Shown here one piece after another: positions 27,656-36,703 of a DNA stretch of 64,000 bases (within the stretch, counting starts at the first letter, position 1; each line of letters begins with the position of its first letter). Location of the stretch: contig NZ_CP060436.1 of the NCBI RefSeq assembly GCF_003590145.2, forward strand, positions 3,229,001-3,293,000. The letters run 5' to 3'. The position numbers and the translations under genes were made by a program. The notes beneath the pieces were generated by a model that was given only the letters and a program-made list of their open reading frames with translations, did not search any database and was not told where the DNA came from. Source of the DNA: Pseudooceanicola algae. GTDB lineage: Bacteria; Pseudomonadota; Alphaproteobacteria; Rhodobacterales; Rhodobacteraceae.

Positions 27656-28561
27656 ATGGATCGGCTCACGGAAATGGAAGCTTTCGCCACGGTGGTGGAT
27701 CAGGGGGGCTTCACCGATGCGGCGAAGAAGATGGGGATCTCGAAATCCGCGGTTTCCAAGCATGTTTCCTCGCTCGAGGCGCGGCTTGGCGCGCGGCTGC
27801 TGAACCGCACCACGCGGCGGGTGTCGCCTACGGAAATCGGGCTGGCCTACTACGACTGCGCCCGCCGGGTCCTGACCAGCGCTGGCGAGGCGGATGCGCT
27901 GGTGACCTCGATGCAGGGCGCGCCGTCGGGGGCGTTGCGGATCTCGGTCACCAAGGATTTCGGCGTCAATCATCTGAGCCCGGTTCTGGGGCGGTTCCTG
28001 GCCGAATATCCTGCCGTCACCGTGTCGATGGATCTGACCAACCGGCATGTGGAACTGGTCAGCGAAGGCTTTGACGTGGCCGTGCGCATGGGGGCGCCCG
28101 CCGATGGCAGCCTGTTGACGCAGGAACTGACCCGCACGACCCGGCGCATGGTCGCCAGCCCAAGCTATTTTCAGCGCCATGGCCGCCCCCAGAAGATAGA
28201 CGATCTGAGCGATCATCGCCTGTTGCATTATTCCGACCAGATCGGCGGCCATGCCTGGCGGCTGATCGCCCCTTCGGGCGAGGTGCGGCAGGTCCGCACC
28301 GGCGGCGCCCTGTCGGTGAACGACGGGCAGTCGCTTCTGAATGCCGCGATCTCGGGGCTGGGCATCGCCTATCTGCCGGGCTTTCTTTACGCCAAGGCCC
28401 TGCAGGACGGGATGGTCGAGGATGTGATCCCGGCCCTGCCCATGGATGAGGTCGGCATCTTTGCCACCTATCCGCCGGGGCGTTTCACCCAGCCGAAGGT
28501 GCGGGCCTTCGTGGATTTCCTGACCGAAGCCTTTGCCGAAAAGGGCCCGGGCTTTCACTAG
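27656..28561 (+). CDS. LysR family transcriptional regulator
   Basis: 301-residue LysR-type regulator. The N-terminal winged HTH (FTDAAKKMGISKSAVSKHVSSLE) is followed by a periplasmic-binding-like effector domain. It resembles the DsdA/AaeR-like group with MDRLTEMEAFATVVDQGGF. The ATG at 27656 gives the standard LysR N-terminus; the earlier ATG at 27581 adds a non-homologous leader. No divergent metabolic gene is adjacent, so the target is unknown; an inverted repeat lies just upstream. Confidence 0.92.
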   Translation: MDRLTEMEAFATVVDQGGFTDAAKKMGISKSAVSKHVSSLEARLGARLLNRTTRRVSPTEIGLAYYDCARRVLTSAGEADALVTSMQGAPSGALRISVTKDFGVNHLSPVLGRFLAEYPAVTVSMDLTNRHVELVSEGFDVAVRMGAPADGSLLTQELTRTTRRMVASPSYFQRHGRPQKIDDLSDHRLLHYSDQIGGHAWRLIAPSGEVRQVRTGGALSVNDGQSLLNAAISGLGIAYLPGFLYAKALQDGMVEDVIPALPMDEVGIFATYPPGRFTQPKVRAFVDFLTEAFAEKGPGFH

Positions 28562-28594
28562 GGCCCCGGCCTTCACGAAAACCTTGGCGCCCGG

Positions 28595-29653
28595 TCAGGG
28601 ATCGGTGACCAGTACCGCTTCGACCCGGCGGTTGGCTTCGCGCCCCTCGGGGCTGCGGTTGCTGGTGATCGGTGCCAGATACCCGATGCCGCGCATTGAC
28701 AGCCTGTCGCCGGCCACCCCGTATTCCTCGATCAGCCGGTTGCGCACTGATTGTGCCCGCAGGCGCGACAGGGCGATATTGCCGTCCAGCGCCCCAAGGT
28801 TGTCGGTGTGCCCGACCAGCGCGACGGTGGCGGCCGGGTTGTCGGCCAGAAAATCCGCAAGCGCTGTCAGGCTGGCATAAGGCGCGTCGGCCAGGTCGGA
28901 AGCCCCGGTGGTAAAGGCCAGGCCGGCCAGGACCGCATGACCGCGCCGCAGCAATTGCGCCGCAATCGGCAAGCCATCGGTGGTGGTATCCGGCAGGTTG
29001 TCGGCCCTCGGCAGGTCGGGCGCGGCGATTGTGACATCGAGGCCCTGCTCATCGTCCGTAGCCTCGGGTGTCACATGGATAAGTTGCACGAAACCGGCAG
29101 CGGCAGAGCGGCTGACCACCAGAAAGACCTGTTCGCCGCCTGATGTTTCGCCGTCGCCGGCTCCGTCCCGCTGCCCGGAGAAGGCGCGGAAATCGAACAG
29201 GTCGACATACATGTCCGGCGGTTGCAGGATCTCGGCGCCAAAGCGGAAATCAAAGCCCCCGCAGGCGTCGGTTTCACAATCAAGCTGCGGCGTGAACCCG
29301 GCGGCAACCAATTGATCGCGCAGCGGCGCAAAGACCTGAAGCGTGGTCCGGCTTTGCCCCGGCAGACGCCAGCTTTGCCGGGAAACCTCGCCCTCCACGA
29401 CCTTCACCGGCAGGGTGCCCTCGCTGAAGGGGCCAAGCGGCAGCGCGAAAGAGGCATAGTCCACCGCGCTTGCCTGTGGCACGGCCCCCGCTGGCAGGCT
29501 GAGCGCCAGGGGTGCTGCGTCAAGGTGAGGCGCTGTGCCGATCACCATGCCGAAGGTCAGGGCCAGCCCGGCTATTGCGCGCAGAGCCAGGCGCTGAGAG
29601 GGCTTGGGCGCCTTGGCAGGGCGTGTCGGACAGGTTGGATCAGGGGATGTCAT
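28595..29653 (-). CDS. OmpA family protein
   Basis: Exported 352-residue protein with a signal sequence around residues 20-47, a ~200-residue N-terminal domain of unknown fold containing a Cys pair (LDCETDACGGF), and a C-terminal OmpA peptidoglycan-binding domain (VALVGHTDNLG...LSRLRAQSVRNRL...EGREANRRVEAV). It probably links the envelope to peptidoglycan. It lies 9 bp after the GNAT gene on the same strand and may end that operon. Confidence 0.88.
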   Translation of the reverse strand: MTSPDPTCPTRPAKAPKPSQRLALRAIAGLALTFGMVIGTAPHLDAAPLALSLPAGAVPQASAVDYASFALPLGPFSEGTLPVKVVEGEVSRQSWRLPGQSRTTLQVFAPLRDQLVAAGFTPQLDCETDACGGFDFRFGAEILQPPDMYVDLFDFRAFSGQRDGAGDGETSGGEQVFLVVSRSAAAGFVQLIHVTPEATDDEQGLDVTIAAPDLPRADNLPDTTTDGLPIAAQLLRRGHAVLAGLAFTTGASDLADAPYASLTALADFLADNPAATVALVGHTDNLGALDGNIALSRLRAQSVRNRLIEEYGVAGDRLSMRGIGYLAPITSNRSPEGREANRRVEAVLVTDP

Positions 29654-29662
29654 CTGGGGCTT

Positions 29663-30397
29663 TCAGCCTTTCTGCCGGTAATGGTAGCCGCCAACCAGCG
29701 CCATGCCGAGCCTGGAATACAGCGCATTGCCCGCCGCGTTCGCACGGGTGCAGACGACCGAAAGCTCCGCCGCACCCTGCTGCAGGGCCCAGGCGGCAGC
29801 GTCGATCATCATGGCGCGGCCCATCCCCTTGCCGCGCAGGTCCGGGCTGACTTCCAGCGCGTGCAGCATGGCGATTCCGTCTGTGGTGGCGACGAAGGCG
29901 GTGGCGGCGGGGCTGTTGCGCCAGCGGCCCAGCAGGGTGGTGCGCGGCCCGGTCGCGCGCTGCATCACGGCGATGCGTCCGGCACCGATGCCACCTTCGG
30001 CCCAGATTTCCTGCTGGATGGCGAGCGGTTTCCAGATCGCCATCGACCCGCAGTCCGGCGAGCGCGCTTGCGCCGCCAGATCCGCCGTCGTGCCAAGGTA
30101 GGCCAGCACCGGGTCGATCACGTCATAGCCGCGCGCGGCAAGGGCCGCGTCCAGCGCCAGGTCGCGGTCAGTCAGGCGGAACAGCGGCGGCTGGCCCCAG
30201 GCGGCAAGGCCCGCCTCGGCGCGGTCGATCTGCGCATCGGTCACCGGGCGGTCGGTCGAGGCGGCCGAGACACGTTTGCCCCCGCCCGCTCCGCGCCGCA
30301 GGGTCCAGGGCCCGTCGCGCAGGATTTCGGCGGCAGGCCAGGTGCCGTCGACCACGTCCATCAGGCGCGCGGTCTTGTCCCCGGCCTGTGTGATCAT
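29663..30397 (-). CDS. GNAT family N-acetyltransferase
   Basis: 244-residue acetyltransferase. The acetyl-CoA-binding motif is VSPDLRGKGMGRAMM near residue 190, preceded by AMLHALEV. The N-terminal part is divergent, as in two-domain GNATs. Substrate unknown. Start overlaps the stop of the CinA-like gene by 4 bp (ATGA), so it is translationally coupled to it. Confidence 0.85.
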   Translation of the reverse strand: MITQAGDKTARLMDVVDGTWPAAEILRDGPWTLRRGAGGGKRVSAASTDRPVTDAQIDRAEAGLAAWGQPPLFRLTDRDLALDAALAARGYDVIDPVLAYLGTTADLAAQARSPDCGSMAIWKPLAIQQEIWAEGGIGAGRIAVMQRATGPRTTLLGRWRNSPAATAFVATTDGIAMLHALEVSPDLRGKGMGRAMMIDAAAWALQQGAAELSVVCTRANAAGNALYSRLGMALVGGYHYRQKG

Positions 30398-31116
30398 GCC
30401 GGGAATGTTTCGGCCAGGCGGGCCATGGCGGCATCGACCTGCGGCCCCTCGGAGCCCCGGATCACGATGGTCGCACCATAGACCCCGTCGCGCTGGAACG
30501 GGTAGGAACCGATGGACAGATCCGGGAAATCCTGCGCCAGGACACGCAGCGGCCCGGCGATTTCGCCTTCGCCGCGATTGATGCGCAGGGACTGGCTGAG
30601 CAGCGGTTTTCCCCCGGTCAGGCCGGGCAGGACGGTGGCGACCATGGCCTCGAAAACAGCCGGAACGCCGGCCATGACATGCACGTTTTCAAGGGTGAAC
30701 CCCGGCGCGATCGAGACCGGGTTGTCGATCAGCGCCGCGCCTTCGGGAATGCGGGCCATGCGCAGGCGTGCTTCTGTGACTTCGGTGCCGCGGGCCTCCC
30801 AATGGCTGACCAGCAGGTCGCGGGCATCTTCGCGCACGTCGATGCTGCGGCCGAAGGCGGCGGCGATGCAATCGGCGGTAATGTCGTCATGGGTCGGCCC
30901 GATCCCGCCCGAGGTGAAGACCTCGTCATATGCCTCCGACAGCGCCTTGACGGCGGCGGTGATCGACGGGGCATCGTCGCTGACCACGCGGACCTCTTTC
31001 AGGTCGATACCCATCTTGGTCAGCTCACCGGCGAGGAAGTACATATTGGCATCGCGGGTGCGTCCCGACAGGATCTCGTCCCCGATCACGAGCATGGCGG
31101 CGGTGGGATTGGGCAT
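30394..31116 (-). CDS. CinA-like molybdopterin-binding-domain protein
   Basis: 240 residues covering only the MoCF/CinA N-terminal domain: AMLVIGDEILSGRTRDAN, SDDAPSI, and TSGGIGPTHDDITAD. In CinA this domain is an ADP-ribose or related pyrophosphatase; the C-terminal nicotinamide-deamidase domain is absent here. The start at 31116 follows CAAGGAG and matches the family; the earlier in-frame ATG at 31164 overlaps the divergent sfsA start and is unlikely. Confidence 0.88.
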   Translation of the reverse strand: MPNPTAAMLVIGDEILSGRTRDANMYFLAGELTKMGIDLKEVRVVSDDAPSITAAVKALSEAYDEVFTSGGIGPTHDDITADCIAAAFGRSIDVREDARDLLVSHWEARGTEVTEARLRMARIPEGAALIDNPVSIAPGFTLENVHVMAGVPAVFEAMVATVLPGLTGGKPLLSQSLRINRGEGEIAGPLRVLAQDFPDLSIGSYPFQRDGVYGATIVIRGSEGPQVDAAMARLAETFPA

Positions 31117-31162
31117 CTGTGAACTCCTTGAGCGTGGCTGTTGAAATCTATAGGCCCGCGCC

Positions 31163-31870
31163 ATGCGCTTTCAAACCCCACTTGTGCCCGCCACGCTATT
31201 GCGCCGTTACAAGCGCTTCCTCGCTGATATCCGGCTTGAGGACGGGACCGAAGTGGTCGCCCATTGCGCAAACCCCGGCTCGATGCTGGGTCTGCGGGAA
31301 CCGGGCTGCCGGATCTGGGTCGAACCCAACGACGATCCGAAGAAGAAACTGAAATACGGCTGGCGACTGGTCGAGCATGGGGATGGGCATTTCACCGGCG
31401 TCGATACCTCGGTGCCCAATCGCGCGCTGAAAGAGGCGCTGATGGCCGGGCAGGTGCCGGGCCTGACCGGCTATGATCAGGTGCTGCCGGAACAGAAATA
31501 CGGCACCGCGAGCCGGGTCGATTTCCTGCTGCGGGGTGCGGGGCGTCCCGATGCCTATGTCGAGGTCAAATCCATGACCCTCAGCCGTCAGCCGGGTCTT
31601 GCGGAGTTTCCCGACAGCGTGACCGCGCGCGGGCTGAAGCACCTGGAGGAACTCGCGCAGGTCGCGCAGCAGGGGCACCGGGCGGTGATGCTGTTCCTCG
31701 TTCAGCGCACCGATGCCCGGGCCACGGCCATCGCCGCCGACATCGACCCGGGGTATGCGGAGGGCTATGCCCGTGCCCTTGCCGCCGGGGTCGAGGCGCT
31801 GGCATTTGGCTGCAATATCGCGCCCGAAGAGATCACTTTGGCCGGTGCCTTGCCGCCCCCGCCTGCGTGA
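31163..31870 (+). CDS. sfsA: SfsA family DNA/RNA nuclease-like protein
   Basis: 235-residue SfsA (sugar fermentation stimulation protein A) homologue with an N-terminal OB-like part and a PD-(D/E)xK-like C-terminal part: VDFLL and YVEVKSMTL, then GLKHLEEL and RTDA. Named originally for an effect on maltose genes in E. coli; its real role remains unclear, with nuclease activity proposed. Divergent from the CinA-like gene with a 46-bp gap. Confidence 0.92.
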   Translation: MRFQTPLVPATLLRRYKRFLADIRLEDGTEVVAHCANPGSMLGLREPGCRIWVEPNDDPKKKLKYGWRLVEHGDGHFTGVDTSVPNRALKEALMAGQVPGLTGYDQVLPEQKYGTASRVDFLLRGAGRPDAYVEVKSMTLSRQPGLAEFPDSVTARGLKHLEELAQVAQQGHRAVMLFLVQRTDARATAIAADIDPGYAEGYARALAAGVEALAFGCNIAPEEITLAGALPPPPA

Positions 31871-32016
31871 ACCCGGGTTCTCTGGAATTTCCCCCGCGAT
31901 TGCCTTATTTGGGGGACAAGAGGTCGGCTGGCGTCATGCGCCGGGCCAGAGGGCATGGTTGCCAGTTTATTACCGATGCAAGGGCGAAAGATTTGAAACA
32001 GGAACATCGTGGCCGC

Positions 32017-32811
32017 ATGACGCGGGAAGGGATCCGGATCTACGAACCAGCCGACGTGGAAGGCTTCCGCGCGGCCTGTCAGGTCACGGCCCGTATACTT
32101 GACGAGGTGGCCGCCCATGTCTGGCCGGGCCAGTCGACGGCCGCCATCGACAAGTTCATCGAGGACAAGGTGACCGAATATGGCACCACCTCGGCGACCA
32201 TCGGGTACAAGGGGTATCAGCATGCCTCCTGTATCTCGGTCAACCACGTGGTCTGCCACGGCATCCCCGGTGACAAGACGCTGAAGGATGGCGACATCCT
32301 GAACATCGACGTGACGGTGATCTTGGATGGCTGGTTCGGGGACAGTTCGCGGATGTACGTTGCCGGCAAACCCAGCCGCAAGGCCGAGCGGCTGATGGAT
32401 GTCACCCACGACGCCTTGATGCTGGGGATCGAGGCGGTGAAGCCCGGCAATACCTTTGGCGACATCGGCCATGCAATCCAGACCTATGTCGAAAGCAACC
32501 GCATGTCGGTGGTCCGCGATTTCTGCGGCCATGGCGTCGGACGGGTCTTCCATGCGCCGCCCAACGTGCTGCACTACGGCCGTCCGGGCAGTGGCGCGAC
32601 GCTGGAAGAAGGCATGTTCTTTACCATCGAGCCCATGGTGAACCTTGGCCGGCCTGAAACCAAGGTGCTGGCCGATGACTGGACCGCCGTCACGCGGGAC
32701 AAGTCCTGGTCGGCACAATACGAACATTCCGTAAGCGTGACCGCCACGGGCGTCGAGGTCCATACCACCTCGCCGGGGGGCGTTTTCCACCGGACCTGGG
32801 AAGCCCTGTAA
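32017..32811 (+). CDS. map: Type I methionine aminopeptidase
   Basis: Removes initiator Met from new proteins. The 264-residue core has the metal ligands in NIDVTVILDGWFGDSS (two Asp), CGHGVGRVFH (His), FFTIEPMV (Glu) and QYEHSVSV (Glu). The start is uncertain: ATG 32017 (MTREGIRIYEP) is used here, but the TTG at 31993 would add eight residues (KQEHRGR after Met) that resemble the N-termini of related proteins. Follows sfsA by about 146 bp. Confidence 0.93.
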   Translation: MTREGIRIYEPADVEGFRAACQVTARILDEVAAHVWPGQSTAAIDKFIEDKVTEYGTTSATIGYKGYQHASCISVNHVVCHGIPGDKTLKDGDILNIDVTVILDGWFGDSSRMYVAGKPSRKAERLMDVTHDALMLGIEAVKPGNTFGDIGHAIQTYVESNRMSVVRDFCGHGVGRVFHAPPNVLHYGRPGSGATLEEGMFFTIEPMVNLGRPETKVLADDWTAVTRDKSWSAQYEHSVSVTATGVEVHTTSPGGVFHRTWEAL

Positions 32812-32851
32812 TCCATCGGATTGGCCCCTTGCCCGCCGATGCGGGATGGGG

Positions 32852-33412
32852 TCAGCCGCGTTCCAGCAGGGTGATATGGGTGTCGCCATAGCGGCGGCTT
32901 TCCAGCAGCACAAAGCCCTCGGGCGCCTCCTGGGGCGTGCTTTCCTCCCAGACGATCAGCGCCTCTTCGGCGATCCAGCCTTGGGCCGTCGCAGCGGCCA
33001 GGGCGGTCTGACCATGCCCGCGCCCATAGGGCGGGTCGAGGAATACCAGCCCGGCAGGCACGCCGGGGCAGGCGGGCAGGCGGTTGGCGTTCACGCGCAG
33101 CAGACTGGTGCGATCCTTCGCGCGCAGCTCTGCCACGTTTTGCGAAATCAGCCGCTGCGCCACCCGCCCGTCATCGACAAAGGTGCAGTGGCGCGCCCCG
33201 CGCGACAGCGCCTCCAGCCCGAGGGCCCCTGTTCCGGCGAACAGATCCAGCACCACCCGGTCCGTCACCGGGTCGCCAAAGCGCCCGCCCATCAGGACGG
33301 AAAACAGGCTTTCGCGCACCCGGTCGGTGGTGGGGCGCAGATGTGCGCCCGCGTCGCCCTTGCCAAGCGCGGCCAGGCGGCGGCCGCGGTATTCGCCCCC
33401 GATGATGCGCAT
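32852..33412 (-). CDS. rsmD: 16S rRNA (guanine(966)-N2)-methyltransferase
   Basis: SAM-dependent methyltransferase acting on G966 of 16S rRNA. The 186-residue protein has the RsmD N-terminus MRIIGGEYRGRRL, the LRPTTDRVRESLFS block, the SAM motif VLDLFAGTGALGLEALSRGA and the catalytic LDPPYG. Its ATG overlaps the stop of the upstream FAD reductase by one base (TGATG), consistent with coupling. Confidence 0.95.
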   Translation of the reverse strand: MRIIGGEYRGRRLAALGKGDAGAHLRPTTDRVRESLFSVLMGGRFGDPVTDRVVLDLFAGTGALGLEALSRGARHCTFVDDGRVAQRLISQNVAELRAKDRTSLLRVNANRLPACPGVPAGLVFLDPPYGRGHGQTALAAATAQGWIAEEALIVWEESTPQEAPEGFVLLESRRYGDTHITLLERG

Positions 33413-34620
33413 CAGCCCTTCATCAGCTCCTTCAGGTCGGTGGCGGGATCGGCCAGTTTCACAGGATCGGCGGTCTTGCCCGCCTCGATCAGGCGCTTGC
33501 CGACCATGTAGCCGCGCGGATCGTTCATCGCATCCACCGCCAGCAGGCGGTCACCGGCGAAGTACCAATGGCTGACCGCGCCCTTGTCGCCAAGCCGCGC
33601 CACCACGTTGTCATAGCCGGTGTTCAGCCCGGCGATCTGCAGCTTGACCTCGTATTGATCGGACCAGAACCAGGGCTTGGGCACATAGGGTTTTGCCCCG
33701 CCCAGCATGTTGACGGCCACGGCTTCGGCCATGTCGATGGCGTTCTGAACGCTTTCCAGACGCAGCCGCCCGCCTTGCCAGGGGAAGCTGGCACAATCGC
33801 CCGCCGACCAGATATGCGGATCGCTGGTGCGCCCGTGGGAATCACAGCGGATGCCGTTCTCGATCTCCAGCCCGGCTTCTTCCGCCAGGATTTCGTCGGG
33901 CAGGATTCCCATGCCGACGATCACGAAATCGACTTCCAGCTCGGTACCGTCGCCCAGCACGGCGCCGCTGACGCGGCCCGCGCCCGTCAGCCGTTCCAAT
34001 CCGGTGCCTTCCCGCAGATCGACGCCGCGCGACAGGTGCAGGTCGCGGAAATAGCGCGAGGTTTCAGGGCAGGCGACCCGTTGCAGGATACGGTCCGCCA
34101 TCTCGATCAGGGTGACTTGCAGGCCCAGCTTGCTGGCCACGGCGGCCGCTTCCAGCCCGATGTAGCCGCCTCCGACGATCAACACCCGCGCGCCTTGCTG
34201 GAACTCGGGCGCCATGGCATCGACATCCGCCAGGCTGCGCACCGCGTAGACGCCGGCCAGATTGCCGCCAAGGGCCGCCGGCAGATGGCGCGGTACGGAC
34301 CCGGTGGTCAGGGCCAGCTGATCGTATCTGACCACCTCACCGCCAACGATGATTTCCCTGGCAGCGGGGGCGATTGCCTCGACCGGGGCGCCAAGGCGCA
34401 GGTCGATACCGTTCTCGGCGTACCAGCTTTCGGGCCGCAGGTAGAGCCGCGCTTCGTCCATCTCGCCCAGCAGGTACTTCTTCGACAGCGGAGGCCGTTG
34501 ATATGGCGGCGCGATTTCCCCGCCGAACATGGTGATTGTCCCGCTGAAGCCTTCGCTGCGCAGCTTCGCGACAAGCGAGGCCCCGGCTTGTCCGGCGCCG
34601 ATCACGGCAATATCGGTCAT
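33412..34620 (-). CDS. FAD-dependent ferredoxin/rubredoxin reductase-type oxidoreductase
   Basis: 402-residue flavoprotein of the putidaredoxin/rhodocoxin-reductase type, passing electrons from NAD(P)H to a small redox protein. FAD Rossmann motif VIGAGQAGASL at the N-terminus, NAD motif IVGGGYIGLEAAA in the middle, and IWSAGDCAS at the FAD ribityl site. A C-terminal reductase domain follows. The start at 34620 is the first Met of the FAD motif; upstream sequence belongs to the divergent peroxiredoxin promoter. Its ferredoxin partner is not in the window. Confidence 0.9.
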   Translation of the reverse strand: MTDIAVIGAGQAGASLVAKLRSEGFSGTITMFGGEIAPPYQRPPLSKKYLLGEMDEARLYLRPESWYAENGIDLRLGAPVEAIAPAAREIIVGGEVVRYDQLALTTGSVPRHLPAALGGNLAGVYAVRSLADVDAMAPEFQQGARVLIVGGGYIGLEAAAVASKLGLQVTLIEMADRILQRVACPETSRYFRDLHLSRGVDLREGTGLERLTGAGRVSGAVLGDGTELEVDFVIVGMGILPDEILAEEAGLEIENGIRCDSHGRTSDPHIWSAGDCASFPWQGGRLRLESVQNAIDMAEAVAVNMLGGAKPYVPKPWFWSDQYEVKLQIAGLNTGYDNVVARLGDKGAVSHWYFAGDRLLAVDAMNDPRGYMVGKRLIEAGKTADPVKLADPATDLKELMKG

Positions 34621-34709
34621 CAGAATTCTCTCACTCTCTCTGGCCCGTCGGGATCGGCAGGCTATAGTCGGGACCATGTGAAACGCAACTCCAGAACAGG
34701 ATGCAAGAC

Positions 34710-35198
34710 ATGACCATTTCCACAGGAGATACCCTGCCCGATGCAACCCTGGTCACAATGGGCGACGAGGGCCCGGTGACCGTGTCGATGAAAGAAAAGC
34801 TGGCCGGCCGCAAGGTCGTGGTCTTCGGGCTGCCCGGCGCCTTCACCGGCACCTGCACTTCCGCCCATGTGCCCAGCTTCATCCGCACCAAGGGCGATTT
34901 CGACGCCAAGGGCGTGGACGAGATCATCTGCGTCGCGGTCAACGACCCCTTCGTGATGGCCGCCTGGGGGGACTCCACCGGTGCGACCGAGGCGGGCCTG
35001 ACCTTCCTTGGCGATCCGGCGGCGGAGTTCACCAAGGCCATCGGCCTTGAGTTCACCGCGCCGCCCGTCGGGCTGTACGACCGGTCCAAGCGCTATGCGC
35101 TTTATGCCGAGGACGGCGTGGTCAAGGTGCTGCACCTGGAAGACAGCCCGGGCACCTGCGATGTCTCGGGCGGTGAAAGCCTTCTGGACGACATGTAA
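34710..35198 (+). CDS. Peroxiredoxin (Prx5-like)
   Basis: Thiol peroxidase of 162 residues in the Prx5/AhpE-like group: peroxidatic Cys49 in PGAFTGTCTSAH and another Cys near residue 150 (PGTCDVS) that could resolve it. No glutaredoxin domain is fused. Two starts are possible (34701 and 34710); AGGA at 34697-34700 is better spaced for 34710. It is divergent from the FAD reductase gene. Confidence 0.92.
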   Translation: MTISTGDTLPDATLVTMGDEGPVTVSMKEKLAGRKVVVFGLPGAFTGTCTSAHVPSFIRTKGDFDAKGVDEIICVAVNDPFVMAAWGDSTGATEAGLTFLGDPAAEFTKAIGLEFTAPPVGLYDRSKRYALYAEDGVVKVLHLEDSPGTCDVSGGESLLDDM

Positions 35199-35205
35199 TG
35201 CCCTT

Positions 35206-35233
35206 TCCGGGGCGGGCCTTGGCTTGCCCCGGA
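35206..35233. terminator. Hairpin between convergent peroxiredoxin and phosphatase genes
   Basis: Eight-bp stem TCCGGGGC (35206-35213) with GCCCCGGA (35226-35233), 12-base loop, between converging stops. No T-run. Confidence 0.4.
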
Positions 35234-35242
35234 CCCTACGAC

Positions 35243-35818
35243 CTAGCGGTCTGACGCCGTGCCCCCATACCGTGGCAGTGTTGCGTCCCGCCGGTCCATC
35301 AGCCAATCCTGTTGCACATCGCTTTCCACCGCCTCGGGGATGGCCGAGCGGGTCATTTGCAGGGCGATTTCTGGCGCGAAGCCGCGTTCGATCAGCAGCA
35401 GACAGGCCAGCAATCCGCTGCGTCCGGCGCCGTACTGACAGGTGATCCCCAGCCGCCCGCCCTGGTCCAGCCTGTCGTGCAACCCGTCCCGCAGCCCGGC
35501 CCAACGGATCATGAAATCCCCATCCGGCGCCTTGAAATCCGGGATCGGCAGATGCAGCAGTTCGGCCCCGCGCCTGTCCAGCGCCGCGCCAAGCTGGTCC
35601 AGCGCGCCCTCGGGCAATTCACCTGTTTCGGGCAGCGCGATCCACAGGGGGGCACCGCCCAGATGGTCCAGAACCGCCGCCCGGATCCCGGCGTCGATAT
35701 ACCCCGCCCCCTGCACGGTGGTGGCCAGCCCCGGAAACCCGGCGAGCAGGCAGCTTCCACCGTCCGGAACCGGCAAGATCCCGCGAATGGACAGCGCCCT
35801 GGCGACCTCTTCGGGCAT
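35243..35818 (-). CDS. Protein tyrosine phosphatase-like protein
   Basis: 191-residue protein with a Cys-X5-Arg phosphatase loop (CQYGAGRSG) and the general layout of dual-specificity/cyclin-dependent-kinase-inhibitor-3-like phosphatases; an Asp-containing loop (LPIPDFKAP) could supply the general acid. Substrate unknown. ATG 35818 follows AAAGGTGGG; an ATG 45 bases upstream is possible but poorly supported. It is divergent from a GntR regulator with about 114 bp between starts, suggesting shared control. Confidence 0.8.
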   Translation of the reverse strand: MPEEVARALSIRGILPVPDGGSCLLAGFPGLATTVQGAGYIDAGIRAAVLDHLGGAPLWIALPETGELPEGALDQLGAALDRRGAELLHLPIPDFKAPDGDFMIRWAGLRDGLHDRLDQGGRLGITCQYGAGRSGLLACLLLIERGFAPEIALQMTRSAIPEAVESDVQQDWLMDRRDATLPRYGGTASDR

Positions 35819-35836
35819 TATATGTATTCCCACCTT

Positions 35837-35865
35837 TTGACGTGTCGTTCCCGCAGACATAAGGT
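35837..35865 (+). promoter_or_regulatory. Candidate sigma-70 promoter for the gntR gene
   Basis: TTGACG (35837-35842), 17-bp spacer, TAAGGT (35860-35865), reading toward the GntR gene. By pattern only. Confidence 0.4.
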
Positions 35866-35879
35866 CGATCAACGCATAA

Positions 35880-35890
35880 GTATAAAATAC
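35880..35890. promoter_or_regulatory. Palindrome in the gntR/phosphatase divergent region
   Basis: GTAT-AAA-ATAC, a perfect 11-bp AT-rich palindrome in otherwise GC-rich DNA, 43 bp before the GntR start. Possible autoregulatory operator. Confidence 0.35.
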
Positions 35891-35932
35891 CTGCCCGAGC
35901 AGGCAACGGCACGGAGCCGGAAAAGACCCCAG

Positions 35933-36613
35933 ATGAGAGCAACCAACGAAGAAATCGCGGCCGTTCTGCGTGAACGTATCTGCCTTTTCGCAGGTCCGGG
36001 CGACATGCTTTTGCACGAGGGGCAATTGGCGGCGGAATTCGGTGTCTCGCGCACGCCGATCCGGCAGGTCCTGCAGATGCTGGCCTATGAAAGTCTGGTC
36101 GAGACCCGGTCCGGCGTCGGCACGATCGTATCGCCCTTGTTGCCCGAACGGCGCCGCAATGACGAAATCGCCTTTCGGGCCCTTCTTTCTGCGGCTGCAT
36201 CCTGTCCGGTCCCGGGCCGCTATGGTCTGGACGAGGCGGGGGCGCTGCTGCGTAAGGCCCGCGTCTTGCTGCGCGCCGAAGGACCCATCACCCGAGACCG
36301 ACTTTTCCACCTGTTGGAGCATCTGCTGGACGCCACGGCCATCCTTGTGGATGACCATATCCTGGTTGCCGCCATGCGGGCATCCTGTCTGCGCTACATG
36401 CGCTGGGTGGTCACCGAACTGCCTCTGGCGTCGCAGGATGCAGAGGCCGAATATGCCGAATGGCTGGAGGCGGGGATCCGGTTGGCGGTCAGCGCGCCCA
36501 GTGCAGATCTTCTGAGGCATCTCGCCCGTCGCAAGGATTGCCCCGTGGCCGCCGATCCCACCCCCGAGGCCGCTCCGGACACCGCTTCGGGGGATGCGGA
36601 CCCGGGAGCCTGA
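35933..36613 (+). CDS. GntR family transcriptional regulator
   Basis: 226-residue regulator with an N-terminal winged HTH (LAAEFGVSRTPIRQVLQMLAYESLVETRSGVGTIV) of the GntR type and a helical C-terminal domain compatible with FadR/FCD regulators. The last ~25 residues are Pro/Ala-rich. The ATG at 35933 gives the normal start just before the HTH; longer in-frame openings run through the divergent promoter. Ligand and targets are unknown; the divergent phosphatase gene is the first candidate. Confidence 0.87.
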   Translation: MRATNEEIAAVLRERICLFAGPGDMLLHEGQLAAEFGVSRTPIRQVLQMLAYESLVETRSGVGTIVSPLLPERRRNDEIAFRALLSAAASCPVPGRYGLDEAGALLRKARVLLRAEGPITRDRLFHLLEHLLDATAILVDDHILVAAMRASCLRYMRWVVTELPLASQDAEAEYAEWLEAGIRLAVSAPSADLLRHLARRKDCPVAADPTPEAAPDTASGDADPGA

Positions 36614-36626
36614 AGAAAGCGCCATG

Positions 36627-36652
36627 AAAAAGGGGCGCCCGAAGGACGCCCC
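36627..36652 (-). terminator. Rho-independent terminator of mscS-type gene
   Basis: On the minus strand GGGGCGTCC, loop TTC, GGGCGCCCC, then TTTTT. It lies 52 bp after the mechanosensitive channel stop and may also slow the converging gntR transcript. Confidence 0.75.
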
Positions 36653-36703
36653 GCAAATGGGTCACAACACCCGTTTTCAGCCGAAGGTCATTCTACCACT
36701 GGA

